Position numbers and translations under genes: made by a program. From NCBI GenBank assembly GCA_002418625.1, contig DIEM01000004.1, positions 1 through 24,882 on the forward strand: a DNA stretch of 24,882 nucleotides. Direction: 5' to 3'. The notes beneath the pieces are model-generated. The model saw only the letters and a list, made by a program, of their open reading frames with translations. It did no database searches and was not told where the DNA came from. This document shows positions 14,537 through 22,528 of the stretch, piece after piece; positions within the stretch are counted from its first letter, which is position 1; every line of letters starts with the position of its first letter. The DNA comes from Firmicutes bacterium UBA5774. GTDB taxonomy: Bacteria > Bacillota > Clostridia > Peptostreptococcales > Anaerovoracaceae.

Positions 14537-16103
14537 TTGCCTGCCCTCCTTGCCCGGATTTGGTTTCATGATACTCTTCCTCGGTGTTGACGTTCCAGAC
14601 GCGCTCCTTGCCAGCACCGCCTCCGATATAGCATTCCACCGCTTCGATTGCCGTGAGCATGGAGTGGTCCATATTGTTATATCTGTGTTGACCGTTTCTT
14701 CCGATACAATACAGGTTGCCGAATGACGCCAGATACATTCTGACGGTATCAAACTGATTGTACGAGCCAAAATAAGCCGGATATGCCTTCTTGACCCTTA
14801 TTATCGTCGAATCAAGAACGTCCGCCTTGTCAATCACCCCGATATTTTCGAGTTCACCGATGGCAAATTCTATAAAATCCTCACTTTGCATGCGCCATTT
14901 CTCATCCCCTTCGTTGCAGAAATACTCAAGCCCGATCCAGACCGTATTTTCGGGATCCGCAACCATATAAGGAGACCAATTGTTGAATATCTGTATCCTT
15001 CCAAGCGTCACATCACGCTCCTGAACATAAATCCAGCAATCCGGCACTATGTTTGCGGCAGTCTTCACTTTCGTTTCATTTTTGATTTTAAGTTTATTGA
15101 CAAGGAGTCCAACGGTTATAAAATCACGATACGGAAGGTCGGCCGCTATGCGCCTGATCTCCTCCGCAGGAGCGTCTCCCATCGCTTGTATAAGATCTTT
15201 GACCGGCATGGAGGAGAAAACCGAATCCGCCCGGTACTCTGACAGGGACCCGTCCCCGCCTGTCGACCTTAACTTCACTCCGCCGCCATCCTCAAAATCG
15301 ATTCTATCGACTGATTGATTCAGGATGATCCTACCCCCCATTTTTTCGATCTCGGCAGCCATGGCTTCCCACAGCTGGCCCGGGCCATGTTTGGGATAAT
15401 AGAACTCCTCGATCAGGGAGGTTTCCTTGTTTTTATCCGCTATGAAAGGCTTCGCGATCACAGATATGACGACTTTGAAGAGCGAAAGCCCTTTGACCCT
15501 TTGCGCGCCCCAGTCCGGCGCGATCTTCGACGGATGGACCCCCCATAGCTTTTCCGTATAATTCTCAAAAAACATCTCATAAAGCGGCCTGCCGAACCGG
15601 TTGATGTAGAAGTCCTCAAGAGAATTCTCCCGGCGTTTTTTGATGATCGAAGCAAGATAGCCGACAGATGCGATGACGGTCCTCTTTAATCCCATATTTA
15701 TAAATGTTTCGGGTTTGATGGAGACAGGATAGTCAAAGAATTTTTTCAGGAAATATATCCGGGATACCCTTCGACGCTTCAGGAAAACCCTGTCCTCCTT
15801 TTCAGGATCAGGTCCGCTTTCCTGCGTCGGCGTTCTTCCAATAATGATGTCGTCCCATGCAGGCGAGCCCTGGATCGGCATCAGGCTTTTCCATAATTCC
15901 ATTACTTCTTCATTTTTCGTAAAAAACCTGTGCCCGCCGATATCGATTCTATTGTTCTTGTAATTTGCCGTGCGGGAAATGCCTCCGACGAAGTCGTTTT
16001 CCTCAAGGATGGTCAGTTTTATATCAGTTCGTTCAAGCAGCCTGTAGGCCGCTGTCAGTCCCGCCGGACCAGCGCCAATAATAACAACAGACTTGTTTTC
16101 CAT
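14520..16103 (-). CDS. FAD-dependent oxidoreductase, UDP-galactopyranose-mutase-like
   Basis: This is a 527-residue flavoprotein. A Rossmann dinucleotide-binding motif is at the N-terminus (VVIIGAGPAGLTAAYRLLER, Gly10/12/15), followed by an acidic strand end (LTILEENDFVGGISRT) and IDIGGHRFFTK. These are features shared by UDP-galactopyranose mutases, protoporphyrinogen-oxidase-like enzymes and amine-oxidase-like flavoproteins. The C-terminal part has a second FAD contact (YCIGRNGQHRYNNMDHSMLTAIEA). In many genomes this protein family sits beside GtrA-like and GT-C genes, as here, which favours a role in modifying a lipid-linked sugar. GGAG lies 10 bases before the ATG. The reaction is not established by sequence. 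Confidence 0.82.
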   Translation of the reverse strand: MENKSVVIIGAGPAGLTAAYRLLERTDIKLTILEENDFVGGISRTANYKNNRIDIGGHRFFTKNEEVMELWKSLMPIQGSPAWDDIIIGRTPTQESGPDPEKEDRVFLKRRRVSRIYFLKKFFDYPVSIKPETFINMGLKRTVIASVGYLASIIKKRRENSLEDFYINRFGRPLYEMFFENYTEKLWGVHPSKIAPDWGAQRVKGLSLFKVVISVIAKPFIADKNKETSLIEEFYYPKHGPGQLWEAMAAEIEKMGGRIILNQSVDRIDFEDGGGVKLRSTGGDGSLSEYRADSVFSSMPVKDLIQAMGDAPAEEIRRIAADLPYRDFITVGLLVNKLKIKNETKVKTAANIVPDCWIYVQERDVTLGRIQIFNNWSPYMVADPENTVWIGLEYFCNEGDEKWRMQSEDFIEFAIGELENIGVIDKADVLDSTIIRVKKAYPAYFGSYNQFDTVRMYLASFGNLYCIGRNGQHRYNNMDHSMLTAIEAVECYIGGGAGKERVWNVNTEEEYHETKSGQGGQANGRPN

Positions 16104-16163
16104 ATATCACATTCTCCAGTTTCATAATATTTAATATTAAATTTGATTTGATTTAAATGTGTA

Positions 16164-16571
16164 CTATTTAAAAATCAAGACTTTTCGAGCTCCATAATTC
16201 CAAAGCAAAACGATGCCGGCTACAAATGCCTTGACGATCAGATAATTCGCATCGAGCAGCTCCACGCCGGAATACATGCCGAGTTCAGTCAGCGATAGTC
16301 CGATCAGCCCGATGATCGTGAATAGCGTAAACCCATTGATTGATTTGCCGTTATTATACTTTTTAGCATTTTCAAATACAAAAATAATGGACAGAATATA
16401 ATTAAAAACCAGGCCTCCGGTAAATCCCAGCGCGGTAGAGATATACAGTCCGGTATGCCCCATCGTGTCAAACACATAGGTTTTAAATATGTACAGCAGC
16501 AGAATGTCGACCAGGAATGCGCTACCGCCTACAATTATGTAACGTCCGAATTCTTTTATAATAGTATTCAT
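16164..16571 (-). CDS. GtrA-like membrane protein
   Basis: This 135-residue protein has four predicted membrane helices (about 11-30, 41-63, 82-100 and 108-127) and the GtrA start FGRYIIVGGSAFLVDILLLYIF. The C-terminus WNYGARKVLIFK matches the W-N-x-x-x-R-K/R-x-x-x-F end of the family. GtrA-like proteins are thought to flip or hand over polyprenyl-phosphate sugars to the outer face. It is the first gene of a run (GtrA-like, flavoprotein, GT-C), with a 60-base gap to the next. The ribosome site (AAAGGA) is about 12 bases from the ATG, longer than usual. Confidence 0.87.
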   Translation of the reverse strand: MNTIIKEFGRYIIVGGSAFLVDILLLYIFKTYVFDTMGHTGLYISTALGFTGGLVFNYILSIIFVFENAKKYNNGKSINGFTLFTIIGLIGLSLTELGMYSGVELLDANYLIVKAFVAGIVLLWNYGARKVLIFK

Positions 16572-16736
16572 ATCCAGAAGGATTCCTTTCTATTTCGTAG
16601 ATTATAAAGTCAGGTTATGCATCTCCGTTTAATTTGATTTCAACTTGTACCTTAATTATTTTACTTCTTTGCTTAATTGTTTACAAGTTAAACTGGCGCT
16701 ATGGCATACACATGCTTTTCAAACTATTTAGACATG

Positions 16737-17714
16737 CTATACATTAATATTTTGCGCACTAAAAACCTTATCAACAATAAAAAGCGCTGCCAGGCTTAAA
16801 ATCAATCCAAAAATCAAGTCAATAAGATAATGCCATCCTGAAGCGACAGCAATTATAACAAAATAAGTAAACAAGAAAATGTAAAGGATCGCTAAATATG
16901 GGATAGTGCGTTTAGCCAGTACAAGAAGAAAAAAGCTGTTTGCTATATGAAGACTTGGCATTGCTGCCGGAGCATTAGTGAAATAACCGATCGGTACAAG
17001 GCCCGTCTGTAAGAAACTGGCATACAATGTATACATATGATTTTGATACACATAAAAACCTTCCAATTCCGGTGTTTCAAGTACAAACTCACCAATTGCG
17101 GGCATTATCCAATATGAAACAGCGCCAAAAAGCAAAATCAAACATGTTCCTACCACTACTTTTCTAAAATTCAAGAACGTATCGAATGTTGAATGTATTA
17201 TAAAAGAAAAGGCGAACATTAAAACAAACAATTTATGATATAAGTAAGGGGCGCTATTATTGATATCCAGATAACCACCTATTGACTTCAACCAGCCAGT
17301 AAAAGGAAACATGCTATCAATATTATTATATAAAAGATCATAAGTAACCGGATTCACCAAAGGAGTCCATGCCTTGAAATTAAAATGCAAGAATACAACA
17401 ACTATTATTAAAGGAAAATATAGTAGTGTTATTTGAATTTCTTTGCTCTTTATAGTGTAACTAGTTTTATTTTGAAGCCACGCTGCAAATGTGATTATAA
17501 TTTGAATAATACATGCTGCAACCAATGGGAACAGATAGTGGTCAAATACGAATTCCAGGCTATGCCAATCTAATGTTATTACTGGAAAGCCTTGGAAAAC
17601 TAGTGCCAGCCACAGCAAAGAGAAAACTGCAATTAGCGTTAGCTCAAAATATTTCTTATAAAACCCAATAACTGAATTTAAAGTAGGGCTACTATTATTA
17701 TACTTTGCATCCAT
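16737..17714 (-). CDS. PAP2-superfamily membrane phosphatase/transferase
   Basis: This 325-residue polytopic protein has about seven or eight helices. PAP2 motif C2 is MPSLHIANS (253-260) and motif C3 is SGWHYLID (292-299), so His256, His295 and Asp299 are the catalytic-type residues. The arrangement resembles the PAP2-like inositolphosphotransferase/phosphatidic-acid-phosphatase branch more than small undecaprenyl-pyrophosphate phosphatases. The likely substrate is a lipid phosphate or phospholipid head group. GGAG lies 8 bases upstream of the ATG. The gene is clearly AT-rich compared with the pilus and signal-peptidase genes. It sits between the GtrA-like gene and a GT87-like gene, so a role in lipid-linked glycan or lipid modification is inferred. 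Confidence 0.82.
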   Translation of the reverse strand: MDAKYNNSSPTLNSVIGFYKKYFELTLIAVFSLLWLALVFQGFPVITLDWHSLEFVFDHYLFPLVAACIIQIIITFAAWLQNKTSYTIKSKEIQITLLYFPLIIVVVFLHFNFKAWTPLVNPVTYDLLYNNIDSMFPFTGWLKSIGGYLDINNSAPYLYHKLFVLMFAFSFIIHSTFDTFLNFRKVVVGTCLILLFGAVSYWIMPAIGEFVLETPELEGFYVYQNHMYTLYASFLQTGLVPIGYFTNAPAAMPSLHIANSFFLLVLAKRTIPYLAILYIFLFTYFVIIAVASGWHYLIDLIFGLILSLAALFIVDKVFSAQNINV

Positions 17715-17873
17715 TGGATGATCTCCTGAAATTTTTACATTAAACTTTATATTAGCATTCTGTCATATCCAATTGTTTTATGAAACGATAAAATAATTAT
17801 CCTATATATCTGTAATACCCTGGTCACATAAAATCGGGAATTTTGTATTTCTTTACATTTCCTTAAATTATTT

Positions 17874-19169
17874 TTAAATTATTGACTTGCGGAGTAATTT
17901 TTGCCGTAAAAAACCTCTTGTATAAATGGTTGTCGCATAAATTGTTGCCATTAAAGCTATATATGGACCTGACACGCCACATATGAAATAATTCTCTGCA
18001 AGTGATAGCGTAAATACCCCGATTAAAATCAAAACGATTATGAAAACCTTTTCGTTATAATCAATATCCAACACAAACATTAGGCATAAAGGAATTATCC
18101 ATATTACATCATAATAAGAAAGTCTGGCCGCCGGAATGAAAAATTCTGATATAATCACTGCAGAAATACCTAGTAAATAAATACATTCTATTGTAATGAT
18201 GCTTTTTCGGTTAATGAACAATACATACATATAGATACATAATATGGCAGCGAGCGCAATAACTAAATCCTTTGATGACAAACCGATGAGGAACTGCAAC
18301 GAGGAATCCGTGTATAAAAATCTTGGAACATCGTCGAACCTAATCACTCCCTCAACTTCATTCAAACCATAAACTATGGAATTCGGTATCAAATCTACGT
18401 CTAATAATCCAAGATGGATTTCCCCATGAATTTTGATGGCTCTGTAATAACTAATCCAAGGTGATATACCCCAGATCGCGAAGGAAATCATGATATTTAT
18501 GAAAAATCCTAGAATTGCGCCAACAATGATTCGAGTTCTTTTTAATACTATTACAGGAATAAAGAATACTATTGCATTTGGTCGAAGGCTAACAAGAATT
18601 CCTAAAATCAAACCAGAAATAAGGTGACCGCTCTTATTATGTGTTTTCATTGCATAATAGCTTATAGCAAATAGCATCACGTACATGATATATAATTGGC
18701 CAGCATCTACATGAAACCTCCAAAACCATGTACTGGAAATCGATGCAAGAATAATCAATGTCAAAACCATTCTTTTCTTTTTGCCCTTAATATCTTTCGT
18801 CAATAGAATTATGGACACAACTAACGCAAGCCATTGCAATAACACTGATAAATACTTCTGCACTTTGTAATTGGAATCTGCAAATATTCCCTGGAGCACC
18901 AAGACCGTAGGCGGAACAGTTACTCTCGAAACTGAACGGCTAGGGAAATCTCGAGGGTCCAAGTATTCTTCAGGAACGCCAGTTGTCCATTTGAAAAAAT
19001 ATGGGTCTATGCCATCATTTAAAAGACGAACTGCAACAACCCTACTTCTTAAATCATTTGACATATACATATCTGAGGTTATTAAATTCATTGTCAAATT
19101 ATAAAGCATTATTATTGTTGTTGCCATAATAACACAATTTATAATATATTTTTTATAATGAATATGCAT
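17874..19169 (-). CDS. Polytopic membrane protein, GT87-like
   Basis: This 431-residue protein has about 10-11 membrane helices. An outer loop after the first helix contains LLNDGIDPYFFKW, similar to the G-x-DPY motif of GT87/DUF2029 mannosyltransferase-like proteins. Further on, SGLILGILVSLRPNAIVFFIPVIVLKR matches the pattern of a cytoplasmic edge with Arg/Lys-Pro before a helix seen in that family. No signal peptide is cleaved. AGGAGA lies 9 bases before the ATG. The gene is very AT-rich. Assignment to a sugar transferase using a polyprenyl-phosphate donor is probable rather than sure; a general GT-C protein is the alternative. The 159-base gap to the PAP2 gene shows no terminator, so the two may be cotranscribed. 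Confidence 0.65.
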   Translation of the reverse strand: MHIHYKKYIINCVIMATTIIMLYNLTMNLITSDMYMSNDLRSRVVAVRLLNDGIDPYFFKWTTGVPEEYLDPRDFPSRSVSRVTVPPTVLVLQGIFADSNYKVQKYLSVLLQWLALVVSIILLTKDIKGKKKRMVLTLIILASISSTWFWRFHVDAGQLYIMYVMLFAISYYAMKTHNKSGHLISGLILGILVSLRPNAIVFFIPVIVLKRTRIIVGAILGFFINIMISFAIWGISPWISYYRAIKIHGEIHLGLLDVDLIPNSIVYGLNEVEGVIRFDDVPRFLYTDSSLQFLIGLSSKDLVIALAAILCIYMYVLFINRKSIITIECIYLLGISAVIISEFFIPAARLSYYDVIWIIPLCLMFVLDIDYNEKVFIIVLILIGVFTLSLAENYFICGVSGPYIALMATIYATTIYTRGFLRQKLLRKSII

Positions 19170-19314
19170 GCAATATTGTCTCCTTGAGTTGCATTGGTAT
19201 TGTAGTCATGATTAAACTATATTATTAATATTACAAATATTGTTATTCCAAAAAATACCTCTTCATGGACAATGGACTGGACCCTGATGCTCTTTTTCAG
19301 AATCGGAAAATGAT

Positions 19315-19514
19315 TCATGTATATGTACCCGAACAGCCACTATACTGCTTCGCTCGAAAATAACTTTCGTGGAATTGCTTGGGACTGGGATATCCCATGA
19401 AAGAATGTGTACGCCTTATATTGTATAAAACTTTTATATATTCAAAGACTTTGGTTTCAACACTTTTCAGATTAGCATATCTTTTGAAATATATCCATTC
19501 TTTCTTGATTATTG
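19315..19514 (-). pseudogene. IS3-family transposase C-terminal remnant
   Basis: The minus-strand frame ending at a TGA at 19315 reads IIKKEWIYFKRYANLKSVET and then FEYIKVLYNIRRTHSFMGYP and SPKQFHESYF. That is the end of an IS3-group integrase-type transposase (E-Y-I-x-x-Y-N-x-x-R-x-H-S-x-x-G-Y-x-x-P-x-x-F). Only about 67 codons remain; the DD(E) core upstream is gone. A possible element end, TGGACTGGACCC, lies at 19272-19283. The fragment joins directly to the ATPase relic. Confidence 0.75.
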
Positions 19515-19740
19515 CGACATGACATTCACTTGCATTTTCACAAAAATATTTCTAATGAATTGATAACATCAGGACAATCCTGTATCTCATCATAAGTTAT
19601 CAGCGTTTTCAGTTTTAACTATTTACCCACTAACAAAACCAAGGTTTTACATCATACGACCGACATCTTTCGTTGTTTCAAAAAAATGCTGTTTTCATCG
19701 AAGTTGAAATAAACAACGTTCTCAAATTAAATCGTTCCAT
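19515..19740 (-). pseudogene. Decayed copy of the AAA/DUF4143 ATPase gene
   Basis: Minus-strand reading from an ATG at 19740 starts M-E-R-x-x-L like the intact gene next door. Then, after a deletion that removes the Walker A region and shifts the frame, it matches the intact protein in pieces: NVVYFNFDEN, FFETTKDVGRMM, NLGFVSG, QDCPDVINSLE and FCENASE. Several in-frame stops are present. The DNA shares long identical runs with the intact gene (for instance 19662-19685 against 21082-21105). It breaks off where the transposase fragment begins. Confidence 0.85.
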
Positions 19741-19880
19741 CCTTCACCTTCTAAATAACATCATGGTATTGCTTTGGAGATTTCTGCTACATTATTAAAC
19801 TAATTTCGCATTATGAAATCCATTGTGATCATGCCATCAGATTAATGGCCGAAATCGAACCTTATCAGGTGATCAGAAAT
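19741..19880. other. Intergenic stretch, nothing recognised
   Basis: This AT-rich segment between the ATPase relic and the terminator of the intact copy shows no open frame with a ribosome site. Apart from the relic's own GAAGG-type leader, it has no recognisable remnant. Confidence 0.4.
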
Positions 19881-19918
19881 AAAAAAGATATCCAAATCAG
19901 TTCCGTGATATCCTCTTT
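19881..19918 (-). terminator. Terminator of the intact ATPase gene
   Basis: On the minus strand AAAGAGGATATC pairs with GATATCTTTTTT (two G-U pairs) around a 14-base loop, ending in a T tract. It starts 29 bases after the stop at 19948. Confidence 0.65.
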
Positions 19919-19947
19919 TACTTTTTTGTATAGCCCGAACAAGAAAA

Positions 19948-21282
19948 CTAACGTTGCTTCAATGCCATACCGATAATCTGATCCGCGTAATCTGCCATAA
20001 AAAGCGGGATGTTTAACAGATCATCATCCAACTTAAGGTTATCAAGAGAAAATCGTATACGCAGATTGACTTTGTCTTTGAACTTCTCTTTGAATTTTTT
20101 TAGACTGACGCTTGTCGTGTTGTCCTCTGACTTCACTTCAACGGGGAATATATCATTTCCTCTCTGAATTAGAAAATCGACTTCATAGGACGGATTCAGA
20201 ACGGACCAGTATCGCGGAGTCGCTTCGAACTGATTTTGCAAAGCCTGAAGCACATAATTTTCACTGAGTGCCCCTTTAAATTCAGTAAAAAGTCTGTTCC
20301 CCTCTGAAAACGCAGAAGGAGCGAGCAAAGCCAGACGACGCAGTAACCCTACGTCAACAAGATAAAGCTTAAATGCAGTCAAATCATCATAAGCCGAAAT
20401 AGGTAGCCCCGGTGCATTGCTGCGATAAATTTTGCGAACAAGTTGTGCGTCTACGAGCCACTGGAGCGCATCTTCATATTCTCTGGCACGAGCACCTTCC
20501 TTTGCGACTTTATAGATAAATTTCTTATTCTCTCTTGAAAGCTGAGAAGGTATGGACTTCCAAATCAACGATATCTTAGGATACTCACTGGTTTGTGGAT
20601 GCTTTGCAAAATCTCTCTCATAAGCGTTAATAATATTGAGCAGCGCGCTTTGCATCATTTCGGTGTTACGCTCTTCAGTCCACATTTTGACAGATTCAGG
20701 CATGCCTCCCGTCACAAAATACATTTTTAACTTCTCATACAAAGGATTATAAAAAGCATCTGGTATTGGTAAAATCGTTTCGATGCTTTTCAGGTAACGA
20801 TCTAAATTCTCATCACCATTGGCAACGAGAAACTCACTGAATGTCATTGGATTAATATTCATAAAGTCTACTTTTCCTACAGGAAATGAAGATGGCTTTG
20901 CTAAGGCGATCCCAAGAAGTGAACCAGCACATACGACATGAAATTCACTCGCATTTTCACAAAAATACTTGAGTGAGTTGATCACATTTGGGCAATCTTG
21001 TATTTCATCAAAAATGATAAGTGTTTTCTCGGCATGAATAATCTGTCCGCTTGCAAAGACAAGGTTTTGTAATATGCGATGGACATCTTTCGTTGTTTCA
21101 AAAAATTGTTGGTATTCTTGATTTTCGTCGAAATTGAAGTAAGCAATATTCTCATAATAGCGTTTGCCAAATTCTTTGAGGATCCACGTTTTTCCAACTT
21201 GACGGACACCTTTAAGAATCAACGGCTTGCGATATTTCGATTTTCTCCATTTCAACAGATCAGTCAAAATAGATCTTTCCAT
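19948..21282 (-). CDS. AAA ATPase with DUF4143 domain
   Basis: This is a 444-residue protein of the AAA_14/DUF4143 type. Walker A is GVRQVGKT (25-32) and Walker B is TLIIFDEIQD (87-96). A sensor-like motif VVCAGSLLGIAL follows, then the family's F-P-V-G-K-V sequence and LYPMTF-like INPMTFSEFL. The C-terminal DUF4143 half ends with a nuclease-like core (SYEVDFLIQRGNDIFPVEVKS) resembling the D-x(n)-ExK pattern of PD-(D/E)XK folds. The cellular role of this very common family is not settled. AAAGGAGG lies 6 bases before the ATG. A decayed sister copy lies just downstream, and two 19-base direct repeats sit upstream, so the locus has a history of mobility. Confidence 0.9.
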   Translation of the reverse strand: MERSILTDLLKWRKSKYRKPLILKGVRQVGKTWILKEFGKRYYENIAYFNFDENQEYQQFFETTKDVHRILQNLVFASGQIIHAEKTLIIFDEIQDCPNVINSLKYFCENASEFHVVCAGSLLGIALAKPSSFPVGKVDFMNINPMTFSEFLVANGDENLDRYLKSIETILPIPDAFYNPLYEKLKMYFVTGGMPESVKMWTEERNTEMMQSALLNIINAYERDFAKHPQTSEYPKISLIWKSIPSQLSRENKKFIYKVAKEGARAREYEDALQWLVDAQLVRKIYRSNAPGLPISAYDDLTAFKLYLVDVGLLRRLALLAPSAFSEGNRLFTEFKGALSENYVLQALQNQFEATPRYWSVLNPSYEVDFLIQRGNDIFPVEVKSEDNTTSVSLKKFKEKFKDKVNLRIRFSLDNLKLDDDLLNIPLFMADYADQIIGMALKQR

Positions 21283-21298
21283 TCGAGACCTCCTTTAA

Positions 21299-21349
21299 TC
21301 ACATAATTATAATTAATATAGTGCCAAGTTTCACATAATTATAACTAAT
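21299..21349. repeat. Two 19-base direct repeats upstream of the ATPase gene
   Basis: TCACATAATTATAAYTAAT occurs at 21299-21317 and 21331-21349 (18 of 19 bases identical, 32 bases start to start, three helical turns). It covers the region where the promoter should be. A paired regulator site or the trace of a duplication are the two readings. Confidence 0.7.
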
Positions 21350-21448
21350 TGCCGTACCTGTAGTCAAGAATAATTCGAATGGCTCGCCAGACTTACATAT
21401 ACGAAATTATAATAAACAATGGCGGAGATTCAAAAACTCCCTCCCCCA

Positions 21449-21486
21449 GTTCGTCGCAAGCTCCCCATAGGGGGCTTGCGACGAAC
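21449..21486. repeat. Long perfect-arm hairpin (REP-like)
   Basis: GTTCGTCGCAAGC pairs with GCTTGCGACGAAC and the stem is extended by C/G pairs around an ATA loop, for about 17 bp. No T tract follows directly on either strand, so it is not a simple terminator. It stands between the ATPase promoter region and the tmRNA terminator. It may be a member of an interspersed palindromic family. Confidence 0.65.
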
Positions 21487-21500
21487 CGCTCATTTCCACC

Positions 21501-21535
21501 AAAAAACAGAAGAACCGCCAGTGGCGGTTCTTCTG
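21501..21535 (-). terminator. Terminator of the tmRNA gene
   Basis: A perfect 13-bp stem (CAGAAGAACCGCC with GGCGGTTCTTCTG, 3-base loop) followed by six T residues on the minus strand begins 6 bases past the encoded CCA end of ssrA. Confidence 0.92.
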
Positions 21536-21541
21536 ATTTTG

Positions 21542-21891
21542 TGGTGAAGGTGGTGGGAATCGAACCCACGTCCGAAAGCACATTCACGGGAGTTTCTCCG
21601 AGCGCAGCTGGTGGTTTTTTGTTTCGCTTCCCGAGACGCCCATCAGCAGGCTTCCCGATCCGCTAGCCTATTAGTCCCCCGTGTTACTAGGCGCTCACAC
21701 GGAGTTTTCCTGCATAATCGACGCCCGTATCAGAACCTGCAGGTGAACTCTGGCGGACGAGCTGCTAACTAAGCAGCTAATGCGTAATTATTTTTGTCGT
21801 TTCTTTTTAAGGTTGCCACTTTTAACGTTGACCTGGCGACAACGGCTCGCTTCTCCGGCTTCAACACCCCCGTCGAAACCTTTACACCCCC
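21542..21891 (-). ncRNA. ssrA: tmRNA
   Basis: This is a one-piece tmRNA of 350 nt. The 5' end is GGGGGUGUAAAGGUUUCGAC. The 3' end has a T arm (GUGGG-UUCGAUU-CCCAC), the acceptor strand CACCUUC and an encoded ACCA. The acceptor stem is 7 bp with two G-U pairs. The tag frame (21816-21769) reads ATLKRNDKNNYALAA then UAG; the exact resume codon (GCA or ACC) is not certain. The tRNA-like end is charged with Ala, and with SmpB it frees stalled ribosomes and marks the product for proteolysis. smpB lies 64 bases upstream on the same strand, and a TA-rich promoter-like stretch (21898-21915) separates them. Confidence 0.95.
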
Positions 21892-21955
21892 AAAATCTAT
21901 ATATTATATATATATATCCATAAATGCCCCGTTTAAACGGTTCATCATTGAAATC

Positions 21956-22423
21956 CTAATCCTCGTGGCGCGCGCCCTTCATCTGCTGGGCGATCCTTCT
22001 GTCGGCATCCTTTTTCGCAATGGTGTCTCTCTTGTCATAATCCTTCTTGCCTCTGGCCACGGCTATTTCCATTTTCGCCATTCCCCTGCTGTTCAAATAA
22101 ACATTCAGGGGCACCAGCGTCAGGCCCTTCAGCGTCGTGGCGCCGAGCAGCTTTCGGATCTCCTGCTTGTGCAGCAGGAGCTTCCTGGGGCGCACCGGGT
22201 CCACATTATAGCGGTTGCCCTGCTCATACGGGCTGATATGCATATTGAACACCATCATTTCATTGTTGACGACTCTGGCGTAGCTGTCCTTCAGATTGAC
22301 TCTGCCCATGCGCATGGATTTGATCTCCGTGCCGGTCAGGACGATGCCCGCCTCATAGACCTCTTCAATGAAAAAATCGTGCCGTGCTTTTTTATTGGTT
22401 GCCAGTATCTTGCCCTGTGCCAT
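21956..22423 (-). CDS. smpB: SsrA-binding protein SmpB
   Basis: This 155-residue protein is of normal family length. The N-terminal OB-fold shows NKKARHDFFIEEVYEAGIVL, TGTEIKSMRMGRVNLKDSYA and HISPYEQGNRYNVDPVRPRKLLLHK. The C-terminal basic tail (VARGKKDYDKRDTIAKKDAD) enters the decoding centre. It binds the tRNA-like part of tmRNA. The ssrA gene follows directly, giving the classic pair. GGAGAAGGA lies before the ATG. A GC-rich 105-base spacer with small hairpins separates it from the signal peptidase gene upstream, with no clear terminator, so read-through is possible. Confidence 0.98.
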   Translation of the reverse strand: MAQGKILATNKKARHDFFIEEVYEAGIVLTGTEIKSMRMGRVNLKDSYARVVNNEMMVFNMHISPYEQGNRYNVDPVRPRKLLLHKQEIRKLLGATTLKGLTLVPLNVYLNSRGMAKMEIAVARGKKDYDKRDTIAKKDADRRIAQQMKGARHED

Positions 22424-22528
22424 TATTTCCTTCTCCAGTTGCTGTTATTTTAATGCCGGCTGCCGTCCCGGCCTGATCATGCGGGCTGCATCCCGCGGCC
22501 TTCGATCCTTGTCCCGTCCGCTGCGCCG

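Noticed and set aside
14537..14770. N-terminal extension of the GT-C protein by 78 residues
   Set aside because: It lies inside the flavoprotein gene in another frame, has no membrane helix, and AGGAGG points to the ATG at 14536.
22424..22528. GC-rich small hairpins between the signal peptidase and smpB as a terminator
   Set aside because: Stems are of 5 bp and no T tract follows.
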